Made by a program: the position numbers and the translations under genes. DNA of 15,296 nucleotides from DASTYK01 sp964430275 (GTDB taxonomy: Bacteria > Gemmatimonadota > Gemmatimonadetes > Longimicrobiales > RSA9): positions 1 through 15,296 of the forward strand of contig CAYSGF010000141.1 in the NCBI GenBank assembly GCA_964430275.1, written 5' to 3'. Below, in pieces: positions 13,763 through 15,296 of this stretch. Each line of letters starts with the position of its first letter. Position 1 is the stretch's first letter. The notes below the pieces were generated by a model. The model was not told where the DNA came from. It saw only the letters and a list, made by a program, of their open reading frames with translations, and did no database searches.

Positions 13763-14064
13763 GAGGCGATGCTCCTGTAGGGAACCCGGACCATGATTAA
13801 CTAGTAAGTTTTGGCCGTTTTCCCCAAGCGGCTGGGTCAGTCCCGTCGAGCGGGTGGTAACCGGCTGGCGATGATCGAATCGGCCAAAACTTACTAGTTA
13901 ATCATGGTCCGGAGGCCGGCCGCACCGCCAGCGCCCGCATTTGTCCCGGTCCGCCCGCCCGCTGCGGCTTTCCCCTTGCCAGGCGATGGGTAGAGGCGCA
14001 ATCGTGCGAGGGTAGTGCAGCGGACCGTTTTTCGGAACGCGCATCCTACCGCCCTGGAGACGCC
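13763..14064. other. 302-bp divergent intergenic region between the ferritin-like gene and the second PadR
   Basis: No gene is seen. From left to right it holds the ferritin-like gene's Shine-Dalgarno (AGGAG on the minus strand, 13776-13772), the 127-bp inverted-repeat element (13786-13912), and about 150 bp before the PadR GTG. In that last part GGGTAG occurs at 13988-13993 and again at 14010-14015, 22 bp apart, and GGTAG (14011-14015) can pair with CTACC (14046-14050) around a small CCG-TTTTT-CGG fold, a possible PadR operator or leader hairpin. GGAG at 14056-14059 is the PadR Shine-Dalgarno, 5 nt before its GTG. No convincing -35/-10 was found on either strand. An open frame on the minus strand (13894-14556) is a shadow of the PadR and ADOP genes. 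Confidence 0.6.
13786..13912. repeat. 127-bp element with perfect 32-bp inverted arms
   Basis: The left arm 13786-13817 (CCGGACCATGATTAACTAGT then AAGTTTTGGCCG) is the exact reverse complement of the right arm 13881-13912; the spacer 13818-13880 is 63 bp. The match stops sharply at both ends. The middle of each arm is AT-rich (4 G/C of 20 at 13793-13812) in a GC-rich neighbourhood, while the spacer is ordinary. Each arm carries an ACTAGT palindrome and, reading inward, ATG-ATT-AAC-TAG-TAA. No target-site duplication and no transposase are seen at the borders. As RNA it would form a 32-bp stem. It could be a small non-autonomous mobile element, a pair of mirrored operators serving the two divergent genes, or a leader structure of the ferritin-like gene. 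The repeat itself is certain; its role is not. Confidence 0.95.
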
Positions 14065-14406
14065 GTGCCCGAGTCCTCGACCGACATCCTGCGCAGCACT
14101 CTGGACCTGCTGGTGCTGCGCGCGCTCACGTGGGGGAGTGCGCACGGGTACGCGATCGCGCGCTGGATCGAGTTCGCGACGGAGGACGTGCTCGCGGTGG
14201 GGGAGGGGACGTTGTATCCGGCGCTGCATCGAGCGGAGGAGAAGGGCTGGGTCATTTCGGAGTGGGGTGTGTCGGAGAACAACCGGCGCGCGAAGTTCTA
14301 CACGCTGACGGCGGCGGGGCGCGCCCAGCTGCGCGCGGAGGCGACGAGCTGGAAGCGGTACGCGGCCGCGGTGACGGCGGCGCTGAGTGCGCCGGCGTTG
14401 CGATGA
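14065..14406 (+). CDS. PadR-family transcriptional regulator (ADOP-associated), second copy
   Basis: A 113-residue one-domain PadR regulator, same build as the copy at 9276: STLDLLVLRALTWGSAHGYAIARWIEFATED, VGEGTLYPALHRAEEKGWVISEWG, wing NRRAKFYTLTAAGRAQLRAEATSWKRYAAAV. GTLYPALHRAEEKGW is the classical PadR recognition segment, better conserved here than in the first copy (SALYQALHRLEGRRL). GTG 14065 has GGAG 5 nt upstream. Its TGA overlaps the ATG of the permease gene (ATGA), so translation is coupled; the first copy uses a 7-nt gap instead. It presumably controls its own operon and may also bind in the shared region with the divergent ferritin-like gene. Confidence 0.92.
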   Translation: MPESSTDILRSTLDLLVLRALTWGSAHGYAIARWIEFATEDVLAVGEGTLYPALHRAEEKGWVISEWGVSENNRRAKFYTLTAAGRAQLRAEATSWKRYAAAVTAALSAPALR

Positions 14407-15296
14407 CGGAGCCGCGGCGTTTTCGCACGCTGCGTCGTCTGTTCGGCGGGCGGGCGCGTGAGGAAGTGGACGACGAGATCGCGTTTCACCTGGCGATGCG
14501 AGCGCAGGAGCAGCTGGCGCGGGGCGAGGAGCCGACGCGGGCGCAGGAGCTGGCACTGGCGCGGTTCGGGGACGTCGCGCGGGCGCGTGACGAGTCCGTC
14601 GTGATCATGGAACGAATGGAGCGCAAGATGGCACGCACGGAATACCTGACGGAGCTGCGGCAGGACGTGATGTATGCGTTGCGCTCGATCCGCCTGCGGC
14701 CGGGCTTCGCGCTCGTCGTGATCCTCACGCTGGCGCTCGGCATTGGTGTGAACAGCGCGATCTTCAGTGTCGTGAATGCGGTGCTGCTGGAGGGATTGCC
14801 GTACAAGAATGCGTCGGAGCTGGTCCTGGTGCAGTCAGCCTATGCGAACGGCGAGGAGTACCCGCTGTCGCCGCCGGACTACGCGAGCATCGCGGAATGG
14901 AACCGGGTGTACACAGAGATCGGCGCGTTCGCGAACACGCGTATCACGCTAACCGGCGTGGGCGATCCGGTGGAGCTACGCGGTGCGCTCCTGACGGACG
15001 GCGCGCTGGACCTGATCGGAGCGGGCGTCGTGCTCGGCCGGCCTCTCCAGCCGGCGGACCATGTCCCGGGTGCTGCCGACGTCGTCCTGCTCAGCCACGG
15101 TTTGTGGCAGCGGATGTTCGGCGGCGATCCGGGCGTCATCGGCCGGAGTCTCACGCTGGCGGGCTTCCCGTTCGAGATCGTCGGTGTCCTCGAGCCCGGT
15201 CGTGAGATGCCAGCGGATGCCGAGCTGTTTGGCGCCGTGACCGAGGATTCGACCTACAGTGCCACGACGGCGTCGCCCGCGCGGCGCGGCGAATTC
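14403..15296 (+). CDS. ADOP-type FtsX-like permease, second copy, C-terminus cut by window edge
   Basis: 298 codons are present and the frame is open at the last base. The N-terminus is ADOP-like: RLFGGRAREEVDDEIAFHLAMRAQEQLARGEEPTRAQELALARFGD, then LRQDVMYALRSIRLRPGFALV leading into the first membrane helix at about 100-120 (LVVILTLALGIGVNSAIFSVVNAVLLEGLPYKN). A MacB-like periplasmic domain begins after it (LVLVQSAYANGEEYPLSPPDYASIAEWN, VELRGALLTDGALDLIGAGVVLGRPLQPADH, VVLLSHGLWQRMFGGDPGVIGRSLTLAGFPFEIVGVL). About two thirds of the protein, with both FtsX units, is outside. This copy follows the family consensus more closely than the permease at 9634 (for example LPYKNASELV and LSHGLWQRMFGGDP). 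ATG overlaps the PadR stop by four bases. No ATPase partner is seen. Confidence 0.92.
   Translation, partial: MTEPRRFRTLRRLFGGRAREEVDDEIAFHLAMRAQEQLARGEEPTRAQELALARFGDVARARDESVVIMERMERKMARTEYLTELRQDVMYALRSIRLRPGFALVVILTLALGIGVNSAIFSVVNAVLLEGLPYKNASELVLVQSAYANGEEYPLSPPDYASIAEWNRVYTEIGAFANTRITLTGVGDPVELRGALLTDGALDLIGAGVVLGRPLQPADHVPGAADVVLLSHGLWQRMFGGDPGVIGRSLTLAGFPFEIVGVLEPGREMPADAELFGAVTEDSTYSATTASPARRGEF

Noticed and set aside
13031..13780. 249-codon plus-strand frame opposite the ferritin-like gene
   Set aside because: The minus-strand product has conserved di-iron motifs and a Shine-Dalgarno; the plus-strand product is Arg-rich without pattern.
13786..13912. Calling the 127-bp inverted repeat an insertion sequence or CRISPR unit
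   Set aside because: It has no transposase, no visible target-site duplication (flanks GGGAAC and AGGCCG differ) and only two inverted copies, not regular direct repeats.
15291..15296. GAATTC (EcoRI site) as the last six bases
   Set aside because: It could mark a clone or fragment end, but a single 6-bp site at a window edge is also plausible by chance; the ADOP frame runs into it without disturbance.

Overview
This window is GC-rich, tightly packed bacterial chromosome. It holds twelve genes, two of them cut by the window edges, and nothing that looks like rRNA, tRNA, CRISPR or a transposase. The gene types point to a soil-type bacterium of the Gemmatimonadota or Acidobacteriota, with Gemmatimonadota the better fit. 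The clues are two PadR plus duplicated-orphan-permease (ADOP) pairs, a very large BTAD/SARP regulator fused to a membrane helix, a TolB-like domain and tetratricopeptide repeats (TPRs), and single-domain carboxypeptidase-regulatory-like secreted proteins. This taxonomic reading is inference from gene content, not from a marker gene.

Layout. 1-1316 (minus strand): an unrecognised secreted protein, followed by the start of a secreted phosphodiester-glycosidase-type protein; the two overlap by four bases. 1439-4471 (plus): the large membrane-tethered regulator, divergent from the secreted pair. 4530-6717 (plus): a secreted two-domain beta-sandwich protein and a group II PLP-dependent decarboxylase, separated by four bases. 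6843-8243 (plus): a BBE-type FAD-linked oxidoreductase with a strong Shine-Dalgarno. 8280-9081 (minus): an SRPBCC/AHSA1 protein and an overlapping metal-site-free ArsR regulator. 9276-12261 (plus): PadR regulator and ADOP permease. 12383-13762 (minus): a ferritin-like di-iron protein. 14065-15296 (plus): a second PadR and the start of a second ADOP permease, overlapping by four bases.

The two most notable non-coding signals are both between divergent genes. (a) At 9101-9153, in front of the SRPBCC-ArsR operon, there are two copies of a 20-bp dyad (GTGCAACC-N4-GGTTGCAC, one perfect, one with one mismatch) whose centres are 33 bp apart. They cover a plausible -35 and -10, so they look like twin operators for the operon's own ArsR repressor. 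(b) At 13786-13912, between the ferritin-like gene and the second PadR, there is a 127-bp element made of two perfect 32-bp inverted arms around a 63-bp spacer. The arms are AT-rich against a GC-rich background, and each carries the same tiny inward reading frame ATG-ATT-AAC-TAG-TAA. I do not recognise this element; it is the best candidate here for something undescribed.

As a whole the region looks like accessory regulation and envelope functions: four regulators (BTAD-TPR, ArsR, two PadR), several secreted or membrane proteins, and two enzymes whose substrates cannot be read from sequence. No single biochemical pathway joins all the genes.
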